From positions 547,613-611,612 of the forward strand of contig QANU01042752.1 in NCBI GenBank assembly GCA_003254905.1: a stretch of DNA of 64,000 bases, in the 5' to 3' direction. Both the position numbers and the translations under genes were made by a program. Within the stretch, counting starts at the first letter, position 1. Every line of letters starts with the position of its first letter. Below the pieces are notes generated by a model, which saw only the letters and a program-made list of their open reading frames with translations, made no database searches and was not told the origin of the DNA. Positions 1 through 11,990 of the stretch are shown in pieces. The stretch comes from Nissolia schottii (taxonomy: Eukaryota > Streptophyta > Magnoliopsida > Fabales > Fabaceae).

Positions 1-82
1 TTTGATCATAGACATGATTACATTGGCAACATTACATATTTCAACTCTTCATTGGTTGATTTCACTTGTTTATTCATCACAG

Positions 83-2353
83 ATACAGGCACTAGCAGCT
101 TTGTGGCGGCTTTTCAGGTACCAAATACTGGTTCCTTTTAAGATGATTAGCTGAATGTAGGGAAGTAAATTGAATGAGAATTTTTTTTTTTTTTTTGGAT
201 AAAAAATTGAATGAGAACTGACCACCATAATTTGGTCTTTGTATTAAAAAAATAACTTTCCAAGTTAATTGGTTTTTGACAATTTAATAAGTTTTTCACT
301 TAAGAGTTTGTTGTACATGACACAAGTTTTTTGAAACAATTACAAGGTGGATGTACATATACTTACCAAGTAGATATTATTAAGGTGGTATTGTGCATCA
401 TATTTTTACTTTTCCTAATGAGAACCATGCTTAAATGTGTGTGTGTTAAAAGGAAAAACATTGGCATTGAGTTTAGGGAGCAAGTGTCAATTGCAGCTGG
501 CTGTTAAGAAGTTGAAGCATTTGTAAATTTGAGGGTAACTTATTATAGAAGTGGAGATCATGAGAGTCCTTTGTATGTTTTGAGTCATCATATTGGCTGC
601 ACTTCTCCATTTGTGGTCCAGTATCCTTTGGAAGAATAGTTGTTGTAGATACACAAATATTTTGTATACATGCTCTTCTTTCTCAACTCTTTTCATGGAG
701 TTGCTGATCATTTTGGCAGGGGCCGGAAGTGGAATCCTCTTCGTCAAAGGTTGGATAGCTTTGACTACCATGTGAAGCAACATATTGTTGGATCTCTTTT
801 ATTTACACCACTTTTACTTCTGTTACCAACTACTTCTGTTTTCTATATATTCTTTAGTATCATGGATACAACCATTAGCCTCATCTGTATATTGCTTGAA
901 GTCACTATTTCGGTAATTCATGCTACACCTTATATCAAGATATTTCTTTGGTTGGTGAGACCAGGGAGATTCCCTTCTGGGATATGGTTTGAAATTTGTG
1001 GTTGTCAGAGTACTGTTTCTCCAAAGGCTAACCTTGCTGATGAAATGACCTCTTCCAAGGAATCATTGTATCTGAAGAATTTCAATCGGAAAAATTCTAG
1101 TATTTTGGTCTCAGTTCTCCACAGCAACTATTTGAGCATAGGTGAGGTCTGGGCTATTACATGTGGGCTCACAGTGATGCTTGTTTGTTTTCTTCTTTTT
1201 GGTTGTCAAGATATATGTCTCATATGTTGCTTAATTGTGAAATTTATGCATGGCATACTGGCATTACGTGGGAAATGCGTAGAATGTTTGATCAAAATGT
1301 AATAGACTTGCTCTATTACCCTTTGCTTGGTTCAAGAGAAAACAAGACGAAGGAAATTGGAGGGAGAGAAAATGGACAGAAAATTTGGTTTTCTCTTGCT
1401 TAGATAACAAGAGAAAATGGGAGGAAAGAAAACTTTATGGTGAGTCCGACCAAAAAAGTTTTCTCCCCAAAGATGAGAAGAAAATGGAGAGTATAATTTA
1501 ATTATAAATTTACAATTTTAACCTTATATCATTTTTTTCTATTATAAAAGAAAAGATAAAAAGGTAATTTTAGACAGTCTACATTTTCTTTCCTTCCACT
1601 TTTCTATCAAACCAAGCAACAATAGGCAAAATACTATTTTCTCTTCCTATCCAAGCAAAGTGTTAATGTTTGGGGGCTTTTACTTGAAGAATTTGGACAT
1701 ATAATATTGAGTCTTATCTGTGATGATATGTATCGTAGTAAACTAATAAATCAAACAGTTGTGATCTGCCTTTAGTTTTGTTGTAGCAAGTTCCTCTGCG
1801 TGGTTGCATGTTGAAAGATTACTCAACATTGTAGACACAGACATCAAATATTTCTTGAAAATAAATCTTAAGGCTTTGCTGAAATTTCAATTCTGCCATC
1901 AGACTTCCTTCTCATGATTGTGATCGCTTTGTTCTGGGAGCAGTAACAATTTGCATTACATGTCACTGCTGTATTTGTGGATATACACATTATGTGTTTA
2001 CTTCAATGGATTGCATTTCAGGAGAAGTTATCTTGCCACACTACAAACATGCCTTTCCGAGGATTTCTAGGTCATCCATCTCCTCAGTAGCATATGGGAT
2101 CCTCATTGGGCAAAGGTGAGATATCCTGATGCTAAGTTGCTCTTGTGATTTTCATTATAGATGCTCCTTCCTGTTTCTCTTATTCTGTTTAGTAACACTT
2201 TTTCCCAACCAATTTTTGTTTTCTTTTTACTCATTGGCCAGAATGTCATCTATGCGGGGAACTCTTCTTCCTTCACCGATGCCATGGATGCACTTGCGCT
2301 ACAAAGAGTATTGGCGCCTTTGCCATGACTCGCTCATTGCATGCTTCCGATGA
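83..2353 (+). CDS. GPI1: PIG-Q/GPI1, GPI-GlcNAc transferase subunit (3' part of gene)
   Basis: Four terminal exons can be placed at 83-117, 720-1141, 2022-2115 and 2242-2353. All internal borders are GT..AG and phases agree across 663 nt, giving about 220 C-terminal residues and a stop at 2351-2353. Family landmarks seen: RGRKWNPLRQRLDS, QHIVGSLLFTPLLLLLPT, ATPYIKIFLWLVRPGRFPSG and the C-terminal MPWMHLRYKEYWRLCHDS. The hydrophobic stretches are membrane segments. In yeast and mammals Gpi1/PIG-Q belongs to the ER-membrane complex that transfers GlcNAc to phosphatidylinositol, the first step of GPI-anchor synthesis. The small exon 83-117 encodes IQALAALWRLF and completes an Arg codon with the next exon. 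Upstream exons lie outside the window. Family assignment is confident; exon borders come from phase and splice consensus only. Confidence 0.9.
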
Positions 2354-3356
2354 TGACGGCCTTAAGTCAGGGAGTGTTTTTTTGTTTTCTTTTTGGTGTG
2401 GGTTGTGGGTACAACTACTAGCTCAGGGATTTAGTTCCGCTGATTTCATCCAACTGTCTTTTCTCCCATGCTAGCGTCTTTTTCTAGTTTCCATGGGTTA
2501 ACATTGAGAATTCTTCATATTAGTTCAGCCCTAATTCAGCATACCATGTGTTCCAACTCTTCCAAGAATGGTACAGTTGCCAATTTTTTGCCTTCACGAT
2601 ACTGAGAGAATGATGTGTGCTTTAGAAAATTGCTTTTTGATTTTTTTTGGTTTTTTTTTCTTTTTTCTTTTTTTAGTTTGTAAATCTGTTGTTTTATTCT
2701 TATGATTTACCATATATGGTCTGCTATTTGGTCTTCACTTATTCACCGTTGAATGAAAGCATTCTTACTGCTACTGTTTCTTGAATTGGATCAAATTCTT
2801 GATATTCTATAGCATAATGTCATAATGAAAAGATCAGAAGCAGCTATGGCTACAATTTGGCCCTTGCCTCCCATGTAGACCAAAAAAATGTTGCCCATTT
2901 GATAAACTTAGTTCAAGACCAAGTACTTTGGTGAAATCCGTGACTGTCTTAACAGGTTATTCATGCTTGTATCAGATTTTGATGTAATTCTTGAAGGAAG
3001 AAATTACCTAACCATTTGAGGTATCCACGAAGTTTGGACCATTAGGGAAAAGTTGCCTGGGGTAATTTTTTAGCTAGTGAGTTGTAGAATACTTTAGTGT
3101 TAGTATGTATAAATAGCATGAAAGATCATATGGGTTGGTGTATCGGCTAGCCACTCGAAAATTTATCAATCATTTAGCGATGTCTATTGTACTATTTTTT
3201 CTCACCCTAAAAGAAGTGCAGTCTCACCATTCCTCCAACGAGAATGTCCCAAAGTCTTCTAACTTGAAGGTGGATTCTTGGGTGCCCTCTGGGGAACCTT
3301 ACCCTTCTACTTAAAAAGAATGTAATTTAACATTATATTAACTTAAAAATTGTTAA
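2354..3356. other. 3' UTR of GPI1 and intergenic sequence
   Basis: The first few hundred bases are T-rich and probably the 3' UTR of the GPI1-like gene. A TATA-like TATAAATAG near 3109 is followed by a region with LTR-like character, but no coding potential or paired repeat supports an element. Nothing else recognised. Confidence 0.4.
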
Positions 3357-3360
3357 ATAA

Positions 3361-3574
3361 TTATGAGAATGTTCGCAATGATATTTTAATTTATATTTGG
3401 TTATATAGTTTTTGTAATTTTTATTTTCAAAAATTGAATCCCTAAATTATATGGTTATTTAGGGTTTTTTTCAATTTTTTTTAGTTCAAATTTGAGAATT
3501 CAAATTTTTAAAATAAAAATTAGAAAAATTATATAACAAAACATAGATTGAGGTATCATTATGAATATTCTTAT
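3361..3574. mobile_element. Foldback MITE with about 80-bp inverted arms
   Basis: The left arm (3361-3440, beginning TTATGAGAATGTTCGCAATG) is nearly the reverse complement of the right arm (about 3493-3574, ending TATCATTATGAATATTCTTA). The match runs about 80 bp with scattered differences and leaves a short AT-rich centre. There is no ORF. This is the pattern of a miniature inverted-repeat element. The superfamily is not assignable because the target duplication is unclear. Confidence 0.75.
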
Positions 3575-5930
3575 GATTGAATGAGAGGGTATGGGGTATG
3601 GTGTCCTGGTAGCATCGAAGAACTCACCTAATTTGAATTCTTGGACACATTGGAATGTGAAGTGTACTGTTGTCTCATTGGTTATGTGCAACCGCTGGTT
3701 TGGTATCATAGATTCTTTGGTTCCTACCATCATGGGGCCAGAAATGATGCCACATGGTTCTGTGCCAGAGGCATGGTGATGATTCTTGAATTCGATGCTC
3801 TAATAAGGGTGTGTTCAGATTTTTACCATTGCAGTTTTGACCGCTATGCTGTAACAATGTCCATTGCTGTGTGGCTGGTTATGCTGCTGTAAATCTGGTT
3901 GTTGTAGGGACTTCTATTGTTGTCTAGGAGCTGGAAATCAAGCCTCATCATCTAGTGTATAAGGCTAGGTGATGATATTTGAGGTCCTTGTTCACATAGG
4001 GGTGCTGTTAGTTTGGATTTCTACCAGTATGTACTTAGTTTTGAGTGGTCTTTGGTGATTTGTAGTTGCTCTGGCGTGTGGAACTTAATTTTCTTTGCTG
4101 TGTGCTGTGGCACATGCTGGACTATGCAACCTTCACCCATCCAAATTTTGGGCTTGGTGAAGTGTGTAACTCAAAAAAAAAAGAACCCACCTAATTTGAA
4201 TGTAAAATCTTCTGAATTTACCAAGTTAACCGAAACAACAAGTAATGTTTCTGGTAAGTAGCTAAGTATAGCACATTTTAGATTTTAGTATGTAGTGTTT
4301 CTGAATTAAGGATGCATTATCAACTTATGTTGCATTATTTTTTAGCACTAATCTCGTAACTAACAAAGGCATACTTTGAAGTTTTTAAAGCTAGTGCCAT
4401 CTCTTTTGTTGGAGCACTCTTAACACATGATCTGATGAGGTCATATGGGGATATTTGATACCAGCCTAAGAAGTTATGGCTTTCATTCTAAACATCAAAA
4501 TTGTGTTGAATACAAACAAATGCAACTTCACGAGAGCAACCCAACCGAACAAACTGAATACCTAACCCTCTCATTCTTTATCGCTGGCTGACGTGGACGG
4601 CTAACTCCCTCCCACTTATTTCTATGCACAAAACCAAAATACACCATATCGACAAAAAATATATAATAATAATAATAGGGAAGGGAATAAATGACAACAA
4701 AGGGGAAAAGGATAAAACTAATTAATCACTAAGATAAGACAGAAAGTGTAACGGCCTGACGGGGCAATAAAGGCATTCAATAAATCGGATCCAGAATGGA
4801 ACAGTAAGTAGTGCTGCTTTAATTTGAGAGTATTTTGAAAGGGAAATTATTACTATGAAATAATGCGAGTGTCACTTTCCCACATTAACCTACCAAAATG
4901 ATGTGCGCAACAATACAAATCAAATGCATAAACAAGTTCACGGGAATGCTATAGACCATTCAGGAAGGATTCCCGTGGTTCTTTGTTTTGTATAAAAAGA
5001 CAAGGCAGAGAGGGGGGTAAGAGGGTTAGTGTATGGTGCTTCCCACTTCTTCTATCACTCTCCTTTTGAGTTTGTTACTCTGATCTGAGGGAGCACTGGG
5101 AAAACCCACATGTGAATCCACATGCGAGGTGGCCACATGTCCTTTTCATGCTACTACCGCTTCACATGAAGGAATTTCATCAGCACACAGTTTTAAAGGC
5201 TGTTCAATTGTTTAGTAATCCCTTTGTTATAAGCTATGGATTCACTTGTTTGTAGTTAACTCAATTGCTTAATATTATTACAATCCCGCTTTTGTGGTTG
5301 AATTACGACACTCAATTTTTTAAAACTGTAATAGAGTTTATTTTAAAATTGTTAATGGGTCATCCACAAATATTCAGTCATGTAAACTTTACGCTAAGCC
5401 TCACATTATTTATAGATAAGATTAAGATAACTTTTATAAGATCAATGCAATGTTCTCTTCCTAAGCAATGTGGGGCACTAATACTTATAACAGGTTTTTT
5501 TTTTTTAAATTATGTATTGACCCTTTTCAGCATTTGCCATGAGTTCATCCACGTTGATAGTTGCCATTTCATAATAATTCAAGACAATAAATGTAATAAG
5601 ATAACTTTTCCAATTCTATGCTATTTGAACGTCAGGGCCGGACATCTTGAGTAAACACCTCCTCCTACCACCAAATGCTTTATCTTTTAATGATGTTTGC
5701 TCTTTATGTCTAATTTTAATGTATAAATAACATTACTCTTTGATGAACTACTTTGTTAAGAACGAATTATCGTTCTGATGTGGAAGTGTAGGGAAATATA
5801 TGCTTAGAATTGTCATTTTTGGAAGGCAAAAGTTTGGACTTTTTCTAACTAAGAACAATAAGTCAATAATAGCCTTGCATTGATCCACATTTCATGCAGA
5901 TTAAAAAAATAAAAAGGACAGAAATTTCAT
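3575..5930. other. Intergenic region without recognisable gene
   Basis: AT-rich sequence with small unsupported ORFs (for example 3591-3892 and 5265-5654) whose translations match no family I know. A moderately GC-richer patch at 3590-4150 might be decayed coding or repeat DNA. A TATA box is noted separately at 4991. Confidence 0.4.
4991..4999 (+). promoter_or_regulatory. Isolated TATA box with no downstream ORF
   Basis: TATAAAAAG is followed by a purine-rich leader and then a GC-richer stretch (about 5020-5190) without an ORF. GTGCTTCCC near 5037 can pair imperfectly with GGGAGCAC near 5088. This could be the promoter of a non-coding transcript or chance. I recognised no conserved microRNA in the stretch. 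Confidence 0.3.
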
Positions 5931-5992
5931 CTGCCTATAATTACACATACCCCCACAGGCCCTTGAAGATCACACTTCAGATAACTTTTCAG

Positions 5993-5996
<4 letters not shown>

Positions 5997-6031
<35 letters not shown>
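5997..6031. repeat. (CT)n microsatellite in GASA 5' leader
   Basis: An uninterrupted CT run ends 28 bases before the GASA start codon. CT/GA runs are common in plant 5' UTRs. A TATA-like TATAATTA lies about 120 bases upstream of the ATG. Confidence 0.9.
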
Positions 6032-6035
<4 letters not shown>

Positions 6036-6059
6036 CTTTGTGGACTGCCACTGTGAGCA

Positions 6060-7488
6060 ATGGCCAGAACACTAACAATAATTATGCTCTTCTTCCTAGT
6101 TACAATGCTGCTTCTTCCGCTAGAAAACCATGTAAGCCAACAAAACTCTTTTAGTTTCTCTGTCCCCTTTTTCTGATAACACCAAAGATCAGCCTCATTA
6201 TATGCTCTGCATTGCTGCTTCCACTTGATTTTTCTTTTCTCCGCAAGAGTTTCTTTTTTGGTTGTTTCTAGTTCAAGTTAATGTGGTTTGTTTTGACCAG
6301 CAATGGCAACGAAACAATCATGTTTAGGGAAAATCGAATCGAAGCGAGGCATTGTTTATAAGTATAATACTACACAGCTAGAAAAATAATAATGCCACAT
6401 TTTTTTCGATTGAACTGGTGGTGATTGTTAGATAAAGTAAAAATGATATAACCCACTAGTTCATCTAATGGTCAATAAATGTGTGGCAATGGAATTTGGT
6501 TAGAACTTCTAACTCTACAATTTTTCATAAATAATAAATAGTAATGCCTATTGCTTTGTTTATATGGTTTTACCATGCATTGCATTTCATATTTTATTGT
6601 AACTAATTGCTTTGGCATTATAACACTATGAATTATAAAATTTATATATATATTTATGTAAGTCACCATAATAGTTAATGCTTTCAGGCTGAGATTGTTG
6701 CTACCACCACCACTGAGGCTCCAGCTCCGCAGCCTACTAATATAAGCACCACTCACTTTCCCAATGTGAGACTTTGCATATAAATTCAATCTGCCTAAAT
6801 GATTTATACTATGTCAGTGATTTCATTTTATGTTTACTTCATGTTTTCTTGTGTTTTCAGCATGGCATAACTGAAGGCAGCCTTCAACCACAAGGTGATA
6901 ATAATTAAGGACATGTAATCTGATGATCAAAGCAGCTTTTATAAAAAAGAAAAAAAAAATAACCAGACCAAAATAAGTTTTATTTGTTTATTTTTAATTC
7001 CTGAGAAGTCAAATCCTATTAAGATGCTAAAACTCACGCAGCTGATTAATGAGTTGATCAGTTCTAGCCCAATTGGCGTTATTGCCCCCCTTTCTTAGAG
7101 GTTATGGGTCTCTCCAATATAACCAATAGAAAATTGGAATTTATCAATGGCACAATAGTTGTCATTTATCAGTTTTCTTCGAGATTGACTTAAATTTTTC
7201 AACAATTTTCGTTTTTTACCATTTGTAATTTTTGAAGAATTTTGATGATGAATTTAAATTAAAATGGGGGGTACATTTTGGTGCATGCGTGAAACTATAT
7301 ATGCAGAATGTGGGCCACGGTGCACAGATAGATGCTCAAAGACACAATACAAGAAGCCGTGTTTATTCTTCTGCCAAAAGTGTTGTGCGAAGTGCTTGTG
7401 CGTGCCCCCTGGAACTTATGGCAACAAGCAAGTTTGCCCTTGCTACAACAACTGGAAGACCAAAAGGGGAGGACCAAAATGCCCCTAA
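6060..7488 (+). CDS. GASA/snakin-family cysteine-rich secreted peptide
   Basis: Four exons (6060-6131, 6688-6765, 6861-6894, 7307-7488) join in phase into 366 nt, 121 residues plus stop. Exon 1 encodes a hydrophobic signal peptide starting MARTLTIIMLFFLVTMLLLP. Exons 2 and 3 encode a Thr/Pro-rich spacer. Exon 4 carries the complete GASA domain with twelve cysteines spaced C-x3-C-x3-C-x8-C-x3-C-x2-CC-x2-C-x1-C-x11-C-x1-C-x12-C, ending GGPKCP, exactly the family pattern. GASA (gibberellic-acid-stimulated Arabidopsis) proteins are secreted to the apoplast or wall and act in growth, redox balance and defence; some are antimicrobial (snakins). The spacer resembles GASA14-like members but is short. 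The ATG at 6060 is the only start giving a signal peptide. The gene appears intact. Confidence 0.92.
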
Positions 7489-8256
7489 ATCAAAGTCTTC
7501 AAACTTAGTAACACCCTCATCATGTACAATTAACCATCCATGTAACTGCAATAATCAAATTAATTACCTTTAATTTTATCATGTTTGTCTTTGTGTGCCC
7601 TGAGATTCTGCCTCAAGGAGTAAGACAGACACAAATTTCTGCATTGAACTTGTAGTCAAATCCCTCCCTAGAAATAGGTATACGAGGCAGGCACTAGGAA
7701 GGTATACAATGCAAATAATGTGTGTCTTGTTATGAAACATTTATATTACTCTCCCTACTTTAAATTTACTGTTCAACATTTCACAATTTAGTGTTTTAAA
7801 ATATAAGTCTAATTGACATCTCAAGGTAATAATTCTTTTTCCTTCTACTTTAATAATGTCTTTTGTATTAATGATCCCGTGTAATTCTATTAAAGAGAAT
7901 ATTAAACTATTAAACTCATTAAAAAAACTATTAATTAAATACATGAATACAGGTATTCAAAGAATTTTGTATTATACTGCCAACAATATTTAGTTTCTCC
8001 CCCCTTAATTCTTGTGTTAATATATAGTAAATGAACAGTTAATAGAGTTAATATTTTTTTATGCATATCAGTAAAAGTATTTTGACACTTACCCTTTAGT
8101 AGTAATAATAATATATGATTAAATGATGATATAAAAATATTTTATCCCGTCATTGTTTTAAAATTAGTCTCTTAATATATTATGCATTAGAGAAGCAACT
8201 AGCGCGTTGTGTATACATGATTAAGTTACATAGCAGAGTGCAGAAGCAAAGGAACC
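7489..8256. other. GASA 3' UTR and AT-rich intergenic DNA
   Basis: Contains the GASA 3' UTR and AT-rich sequence. No gene or repeat was recognised. Confidence 0.5.
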
Positions 8257-8447
8257 TTATCTCTGAGGCATAAAGTATAAATTCTTCCACGCGACGAGGG
8301 AAACAATGTTTCTGGACCACAAAGGGAATGTTTTGAGTCCTGCTAAATGTACACCTCCAAATATTACAACTGAATTGTTACCTACATAGGATCCATCTTC
8401 CATTTTTCCATTGTGTGCATCCAACTCTATTGCTGTGCACAAACCCA

Positions 8448-8616
8448 CTTCAAGCACCTGCTCAAGAACTCCCTCCCCTGCTCGGACACGAACCCCGGAA
8501 TCTCCGGCGCCTCGCCGGAAAACCCGACCCGATAAATCACCGAAAAAGGGTCGTCGGCGCCGTGCCACGGCGGCTTCCCGGTGATCATCTCGAGGAGGGT
8601 GCACCCCAGAACCATC
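8448..8616 (-). pseudogene. Protein kinase C-lobe fragment (MAPKKK-like)
   Basis: A GC-rich segment of about 170 bp reads on the minus strand as LGCTLLEMITGKPPW, then DDPFSVIYRVG, EAPEIPGF and EFLSRCLK. This matches kinase subdomains IX-X, closest in my reading to plant MAPKKK/STE11-type kinases (GCTVLEMxTGKPPW). The N-lobe and catalytic loop are absent. It joins the Copia relic directly in the same strand sense. Codon and GC use contrast sharply with the AT-rich flanks, suggesting capture from a GC-rich single-exon gene. Confidence 0.75.
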
Positions 8617-8934
8617 ATGAAGTTTAAATGTAATAGTAGATGATAGAGGTGTAGGGGATGGCTTAGCCCCAACAATATCAAACTTATCTAAGAGATTCCT
8701 GATGAACTTGTGCTGAGATAGGAATTTAGTGGGAATTAATTTAACTCCAAGAAAATAGTGAGGATTGCCAAGATTTTTCAGAGAGAACTTGTGTGACAAG
8801 GCCTCAATAAACTTGTTAAGAAACCAAGTGTTGTTTCCTGTAATCAATAAATCATCAACATAAGCCAAAAAGTAAGCTTGAATGCTATGAATATAAAATA
8901 TCCTAATATGAAATAACTGAAGAATATACTTCAC
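8617..8934 (-). mobile_element. Ty1/Copia reverse transcriptase fragment
   Basis: The minus-strand frame reads YVDDLLITG (RT active site) followed by KNLGNPHYFLGVKL, both Copia landmarks. About 100 residues remain. The fragment has no LTRs and stops abruptly near 8617, where it joins a kinase-like segment in another frame. It is a relic. Confidence 0.85.
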
Positions 8935-8939
8935 GGCAA

Positions 8940-9737
8940 TGTGAAGCTCACAAAAAGTCCAAACTGTTGAGATCTACTAAACGAGCGGCATGTCTTCGTC
9001 AACGAGGTTGATGAGGGGTGAGTTATTGCTTAGTGAATGATAAACCTCATAGCAACATAAGAAAGTTCGTAACCATGACATGCAGATGCAGTACCTAATA
9101 TATAACAATATGAAACATTCATAATATAATAATAGTAATAATAATAATAATATTCCGAATAATGAGACATTTCTAGTTAACTTTCACATATGACAATTTT
9201 CGATTATTGCCTCATTTGGTATGACAATTAATATATCCCAAGTTCAAACAATTTTTACCATTGGGTTATACTTGCCAAGACCTGTTTTTACTTATGGACA
9301 ATTATAGGTAGTCAACAAAAATAATACGTGTAAGCTGGACAAGTTGATCAACAAAAATAAACTAAAAAAAAAAACAAAAATAGTCTGTATGCGAACCAGC
9401 CTCCAGACCTCACGGGTTGAATCCGTTAACCCTCAATTTACATGGACTAGGCCAAAAATCTGGTCCTTAACATTGCGGATTGAATGGTTCGATGGCCAAT
9501 CCGCAAGCTTGGGCCCTATGGCCCCGCCTTTAGTGGTTTAGTGTGTAGCCTACAACAATTATTTTTATTTTTGTAACCACGTAGTTATGCTATAATTATC
9601 ATTGTCATCTGATATATTTATTATTTAAAATGTGTAGTTTTTTTCCGTGCATTAGTGCGAGTTACTACTCTAGTAATTAGTAAAAATCACTTGATAAGTC
9701 GCATGCTCATTTTTGCGTTTTTTGCAATTGGAAATAA
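8940..9737. other. Intergenic AT-rich sequence
   Basis: Mostly AT-rich. A GC-richer patch at 9390-9540 resembles degenerate dispersed repeat but is not assignable. Confidence 0.35.
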
Positions 9738-9940
9738 TGTTAGCTGTTAGGACTCTTAGCTTAATTATTCAGTTAGTTTAACTCAGTTAGGAGTCTGTCT
9801 ATTAGTTAGTTATGCCACTTGTATATGTCAGTTACTTTCTGTTCTAACTGATCCGCAGAGTAAGAACCTCTTGCCCATATAAATATCTCACACATGACTA
9901 TGAATGAATCACGCCATCATTTGCAACACTTCGCAATTCT
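9738..9940 (+). mobile_element. Copia-type solo LTR or LTR fragment (tentative)
   Basis: It starts TGTTAGCTGTTAGG and is rich in GTTAGTT motifs like the Copia 3' LTR at 50031. It contains a TATA-type CATATAAATATC near 9879 followed by transcript-leader-like sequence. No primer-binding site or partner LTR follows, so it may be solo or truncated. The right end is imprecise. Confidence 0.4.
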
Positions 9941-10405
9941 GTTAAATGGCTTACGTAGAAGCTCAAATTCTCAAGTTTGCTCCACTCGTGTTAAAAAGAA
10001 TATTGAGAAATTTGTAGATGTTCTTAGAAGAGGAGGTTTCTCTTACTTTGATCTATTTACTGTTTGACACGTCAATTGGTGATTAATGGAATAAAGGAAG
10101 TAATGTATCAAGCAATAAATCAAATAATACATGAATATACCTGTTCCGAAGTATACACCTCGGTCCACTCTCTAGATCCTGGAGCTTCAAGGTCTCTGAT
10201 GAGGTCTCTGGACTCGAGTTGCAGTGGGTACCTGCAAACACTCCAACACTCAAGTAAGCAAGGGTTTAAGGGAGTTTAGTGAGTGATAATTAGATGATCT
10301 TTCATACCTATGGTATGGGTTATTATATAGTTGGGGTGGTTGAGGTTCTTCCGCGTGTCGTGGTGGTGGAAGAATATCTCGTGTCCGCGTGTTGCGGTGG
10401 GAGGA

Positions 10406-10525
10406 GAGGATCTCGGAGCCGTTGAGCCCGAGAAGGTGGGAGGAGGAGAGGATCTCGGAGCTGTTGAGCCTGAGAAGGTGGGAGCAGAGGATCTCGGAAC
10501 CGTTCGAGGGCTCGCGAGTGGCCAG
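10406..10525 (+). repeat. Minisatellite, three copies of about 42 bp
   Basis: Copies begin at 10406, 10448 and 10487, each opening GAGGATCTCGGA; the third is partial. They sit in a GC-richer block (about 10056-10610) that stands out from AT-rich flanks and looks like non-coding dispersed-repeat DNA. ORFs through it are repeat-driven. Confidence 0.7.
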
Positions 10526-11474
10526 GCGAATTGGACCGGTCCGCGGACTTTGGGTCCGGATCTTGGAGGTGGCTTAGGATGGGTCTTTATGACCGAGTCC
10601 GTAACAATACTTTTTCTCCAAGAACATACAAGAAATTTTCCTAAACTAATCTAAATGATTCATCACCAAATAGGCAACTTCCAAATTACTTCTCAATCTT
10701 GCATAAATAATTAATTTTTTTTTCATAATTGGTTTTTGAACTGAAATATGATGATTGATGATATGCTACTAAGCAAGGTAGAGGGGTGTGTGGTTCACGA
10801 AATTGTTTTTCAATTATTTCAAGTATCTTTAGAAGTATTTGGTATACAAAGTATTTGTTACATGCCGTTGTGCAGCGGTAGTGGTTTAACAACGACCGGT
10901 GGTAGTTTAGTGTCAGATTTGTTTGTCTATTGAGATAGACACAAAATTTGTGTATTTTATGTACTTCTGTTTTACTGGGACATAGGGACACAAATTTTCA
11001 GATTAGGATAATGTATTTTTTTCTATTAAATTAATGCAATAAGAATATTTAAGTCATTTGGAGTGTATTTTCTGTCTTGTCTATATATTAAACCAAACAA
11101 GATGTACAAATACTTGTACACTGTCACCAAACCAAACAAAATACAAGATTAACTTGTCCTCTAATTTTTTTTAATGTCTCTGTCTTCTTGTATCTGTATT
11201 TTTGTCATGTCTCAGCAACCAAACGCAACTTGATTGTCTAGCGACGGCCAACAATGGTTAGATAATTGTTTGATGTCAACCAGCGATAATTTGACATTAT
11301 TTTCATTGTTTCCTTCAGAAATTTAAAAAAGAATATTCACAAAATTGAGAGAACTAGGTTGACGGTCACTGATAATACCGGAAATTGAGCAAACTATTGA
11401 GAGATATATGATGCTACTTGATTGTTTTTGCTCTATGCTAGACCCGAATTAATTATGCAAAATTATATGCGCTT

Positions 11475-11990
11475 ATACTAGTGGGTTGTGATCAAAGTTG
11501 GGTGGACAGAATCAGTACGTCAATGGGATGCAACATTGGCTCTATTCCTTTTGTGTATTTAGAGATCTCCATTGGGGCGAATCTGAGATTTGTAAGTACA
11601 TGGCAACCGCTGATTGATAAAATCGAAGATAGATTGAGGATGTGGAGGACCAAATATATCTCTTAAGCTGGGAAAGTTGTGTTGATAAAAAAAAATGTGA
11701 TAAATAACCTCCCGCTATACTAGTTGAGCGAGCATATTCCAAATGCCTAAACAGGTGCGACAAAAATCACAAGCCAAAAGGAAATTGTGGAATCCCGCTA
11801 ATTATGTGGAGTCAGTTACAATTACCAAAGGAGCTTAATTGGTGGTTTAGGCATGGGTGATTTGGCCACAAAAAATTGAGCCCTTGTGTTCAAATGGTGG
11901 TGCCGTTTTGCGAAGGAGGAGGACTGCTCATTTTGGAAAAGTATAGTAGGCCAAATTGAATCTCTTGGTCTGGTACTTTGTGTGCTTTTG
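11475..11990 (+). mobile_element. Degenerate L1-type LINE reverse transcriptase fragment
   Basis: Translation gives GSIPFVYLEISIGANLRF, then STWQPLIDKIEDRLRMW and KYIS*AGKVVLI. After stops and frame changes come LGGLGMGDLATKN and ALVFKWWCRFAKEEDCSFWKS. These are the thumb and connection blocks of plant L1-type non-LTR polymerases. Several stops and frameshifts show it is dead. The 5' part, endonuclease and poly(A) tail are not visible. Confidence 0.85.

Noticed and set aside
3591-3892. Overlapping small ORFs downstream of the foldback MITE
   Set aside because: Several frames on both strands are open by chance; none shows a known motif or splice-supported structure.
5020-5190. Conserved microRNA precursor
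   Set aside because: The partial stem is imperfect and no mature sequence of a known plant microRNA family was recognised.
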